64,000 bases of DNA from CALGFI01 sp963786805 (GTDB taxonomy: Bacteria > Actinomycetota > UBA4738 > HRBIN12). Positions within the stretch are counted from its first letter, which is position 1. Every line of letters begins with the position of its first letter. The stretch spans positions 248,001 through 312,000 of the forward strand of contig CAWBAK010000005.1 of NCBI GenBank assembly GCA_963786805.1, given 5' to 3'. Made by a program: the position numbers and the translations under genes. Of this stretch, positions 62,275-64,000 are shown one piece after another. The notes below the pieces were generated by a model. That model saw nothing but the letters and a program-made list of their open reading frames with translations, ran no database searches and was not told the DNA's origin.

Positions 62275-62661
62275 TCAGGATCCGGGAGCTCGCGGCGGCG
62301 ACTGCGGCCGGTCGCGGAATCGCTCCGCGAGACGGGCCAACAGACCTGCGAGCGAGAAACGGCCGGACTGCTGCTGGATCGCGCGCACCTGGTCGCGGCC
62401 GAGCTGTTTGAGGTACCGGTAGACGAGGAGCGACGAAGCGAGCATCACGCCGAACCCGACCACCGCCACCGGCAGCGATGCCCAGAACGACATCAGCATC
62501 ACGAAACCGACGAGGAACCCCAGGAGCGACCAGCGGATCCGCCGCGCGAGGTGCGTGTACAGCGACGTGCGGCTGACCTGCTCGGCCAGCCTCGGGTCCT
62601 CCTCGGCGAGACGCTGCTCGATCTCCTCGAGGATCCGCTGTTCGTCCGGCGACAGTGGCAT
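62275..62661 (-). CDS. DUF3040 domain-containing membrane protein
   Basis: 128-residue protein of the actinobacterial DUF3040 family. It starts MPLSPDEQRILEEIEQRL-AEEDPRLAEQ, the family signature, then has two membrane helices (LLGFLVGFVMLMSFWAS and VAVVGFGVMLASSLLVYRYL) and a basic C-terminal tail. Function unknown. The ATG at 62661 overlaps the dinB stop by one base (TGATG), so expression is coupled to the translesion polymerase. In mycobacteria and streptomycetes DUF3040 genes often sit near division genes. Confidence 0.9.
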   Translation of the reverse strand: MPLSPDEQRILEEIEQRLAEEDPRLAEQVSRTSLYTHLARRIRWSLLGFLVGFVMLMSFWASLPVAVVGFGVMLASSLLVYRYLKQLGRDQVRAIQQQSGRFSLAGLLARLAERFRDRPQSPPRAPGS

Positions 62662-63971
62662 CAGGTCCGTGTCCCTTTGCGTCCTCGGCCGGCTCGGCCG
62701 GCGTCCGTGGGGTTGATTATAGGAACGACCTCGCCATCGGGAAGGGACGGGTCAAGAGGCGGGCCAAGGGACGGGCGAAGGGACGGGAGGGACCGGCGAT
62801 CTCGACGGTCGAGCAACGCCGCCGGCACCGCGCTCCCCAGGCCGAACCGCTTGTCGATCCGGTCCACGGCACGCTCGACGTCCCCCCAGCGCTCACCCCG
62901 GAGCAGCGCGAGCTGCTCTTCGCCCGCAGGAACCAGCCCCGTCGCCGCGACGCCGAGCAGCCTCACGCGACGCCGGGCGCCGGGGAGGGCACGGAAAAGC
63001 TCGGCCGCGACGTGATAGATGTCCGCGGCCACGTCCGTCGCCGGCTCCGTGGTTCGAGACCGGGTGAGCGTGGTGAAGTTCGCGAGCCGCACCTTCAACG
63101 TCACGGTCCGAGCGCGATAGCCGTCCTCGCGGAGCCGGGCCCCGACCCGTTGGGAGAGCGCGAGGATCTCGTGGAGCAGGTCCTGCGCGTCGTCCAGATC
63201 GCGGTCGAACGTCTCCTCGTGGCTCACCGACTTCGGCGACTCGTAGGGAACGACCGCCCGAACGTCGCCGCCCCGCGCGAGTTCCTGCAGGTCTTTCGCG
63301 TGCTGGTCGCCGAGGAGCCGGCCGAGGACGACGTGCGGCAGCCGGCCGAGGTCGCCGACGGTCTTCACCCCCAATCGTGAGAGCACGTCCATCGTCTTCT
63401 CGCCGACCCCCCAGAGCGCGCGAGCCGGCAGGGGCTCGAGGAAGGCCGGGACCGCATCGTCGGCGACCGCGACCAGGCCGTCGGGTTTCGCGTGCTCGGA
63501 AGCGAGCTTCGCGATCAGTTTGTTCGGTCCGACGCCCACGGAGCAGGTGATGCCGAGGTCATCTCGCACGTCGGCGCGAACCCGCTCGCCGATCGTGACC
63601 GGGTCGCCGAACAGCAGGATCGCCCCGGACACGTCCAGGAACGCCTCGTCGAGCGCGATCGGCTCCACGAGCGGGGTGACGGCGAGCAAGATCTCGCGGA
63701 ACCGGTTGGAGTGGGTTCGGTATGCATCGAAGTCCGGTGCGACGAAGACCGCGTCCGGACACAGGCGCCGGGCCCGGACCGCAGGCATCGCGCTCCGGAT
63801 CCCGAACGCACGCGCCTCGTACGAGGCCGACATCACGACGCCGCGCGCCCCCGCGCCGCCGACGACGACGGGCTTGCCGGCCAGGCTCGGATCCTTGCGG
63901 ACCTCGACCGATGCGTAGAACGCGTCGAGGTCGACGTGAAGGATGGGCTCGGTCACTCGGTCTCTCGGCAC
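62661..63971 (-). CDS. dinB: DNA polymerase IV (Y family)
   Basis: 436-residue error-prone translesion polymerase. The catalytic carboxylates lie in LHVDLDAFYASVE and ALDEAFLDVSG, followed by SVGVGPNKLIAKLAS, a helix-hairpin-helix (LWGVGEKTMDVLSRLGV) and the little-finger domain (RTVTLKVRLANFTTLTRSRT). After it comes a 55-residue low-complexity tail with repeated Ser-Leu-Pro units. No canonical beta-clamp motif is obvious at the extreme end. Start GTG 63971, with GTG 63956 as an alternative. No LexA box is visible in the 29 bases upstream within the window. Confidence 0.93.
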   Translation of the reverse strand: MPRDRVTEPILHVDLDAFYASVEVRKDPSLAGKPVVVGGAGARGVVMSASYEARAFGIRSAMPAVRARRLCPDAVFVAPDFDAYRTHSNRFREILLAVTPLVEPIALDEAFLDVSGAILLFGDPVTIGERVRADVRDDLGITCSVGVGPNKLIAKLASEHAKPDGLVAVADDAVPAFLEPLPARALWGVGEKTMDVLSRLGVKTVGDLGRLPHVVLGRLLGDQHAKDLQELARGGDVRAVVPYESPKSVSHEETFDRDLDDAQDLLHEILALSQRVGARLREDGYRARTVTLKVRLANFTTLTRSRTTEPATDVAADIYHVAAELFRALPGARRRVRLLGVAATGLVPAGEEQLALLRGERWGDVERAVDRIDKRFGLGSAVPAALLDRRDRRSLPSLRPSLGPPLDPSLPDGEVVPIINPTDAGRAGRGRKGTRT

Positions 63972-64000
63972 GTTCTCGGAGGGTACTCCTGGCGTGGGTG

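Overview
The window is about 64 kb of high-GC chromosome from a member of the Actinomycetota, probably a deep-branching or uncultivated lineage. The evidence is the gene order polA-rpsA-coaE, a complete division and cell-wall (dcw) cluster running mraZ to ftsZ without ftsA and followed by yggS-sepF-yggT-divIVA, an actinobacterial-type T-box in front of ileS, a HisA/PriA gene beside trpCBA with no trpF, and DUF3040 and DUF2203 genes. MurE carries the DNPR motif of meso-diaminopimelate ligases. I see no insertion sequence, integrase, prophage or CRISPR array; base composition looks even throughout, so this reads as core chromosome.

Layout. 0-9.6 kb (minus strand): a truncated amino-acid-binding lipoprotein, an ABC-2 exporter, a D-2-hydroxyacid dehydrogenase, DUF2203, a HAD hydrolase, coaE, rpsA and polA. 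9.7-11.4 kb: an Ftr1-type iron permease on the plus strand with its own promoter, then an apparent free-standing structured RNA behind a near-consensus promoter, then a small cupredoxin. 11.4-23.8 kb: amino-acid uptake, with a polar amino-acid ABC importer, an orphan LivJ-like lipoprotein, tRNA-Leu(CAA), an FAD amine oxidase plus ornithine-cyclodeaminase-like pair, and a full branched-chain (LivJHMGF) importer. 24-31 kb: trpA, trpB, trpC, hisA/priA and dnaE. 31-34 kb: a stand-alone RecB-like Fe-S nuclease, a pseudouridine synthase, lspA and a TraR/DksA-type protein. 34.3-37.8 kb: T-box and ileS. 37.8-56.1 kb: the dcw supercluster, read right to left from an mraZ promoter covered by GTGG direct repeats. 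56.2-64 kb: an HNH endonuclease, a moxR-DUF58-transglutaminase operon, a MerR regulator, DUF3040 and dinB.

How the genes work together. The dcw genes from rsmH to murB are joined by ten consecutive 4-base start/stop overlaps (ATGA or GTGA), so cell-wall precursor synthesis, septal synthesis and division proteins should be translationally coupled from one mRNA; ftsZ has a separate upstream region with its own candidate promoter. Each uptake operon has a strong hairpin just after its binding-protein gene, which should keep the binding protein in excess over the membrane parts.

Caution on the sequence. Six otherwise intact genes (the first binding protein, trpA, dnaE, murB, murG and murF) each carry one apparent extra base. 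Four or five are essential, and removing one base restores a normal protein in each. In five of the six it also restores a normal stop next to or overlapping a neighbour; the first gene runs off the window. Sequencing or assembly indels are the most likely cause, and I annotate the full spans of the genes.
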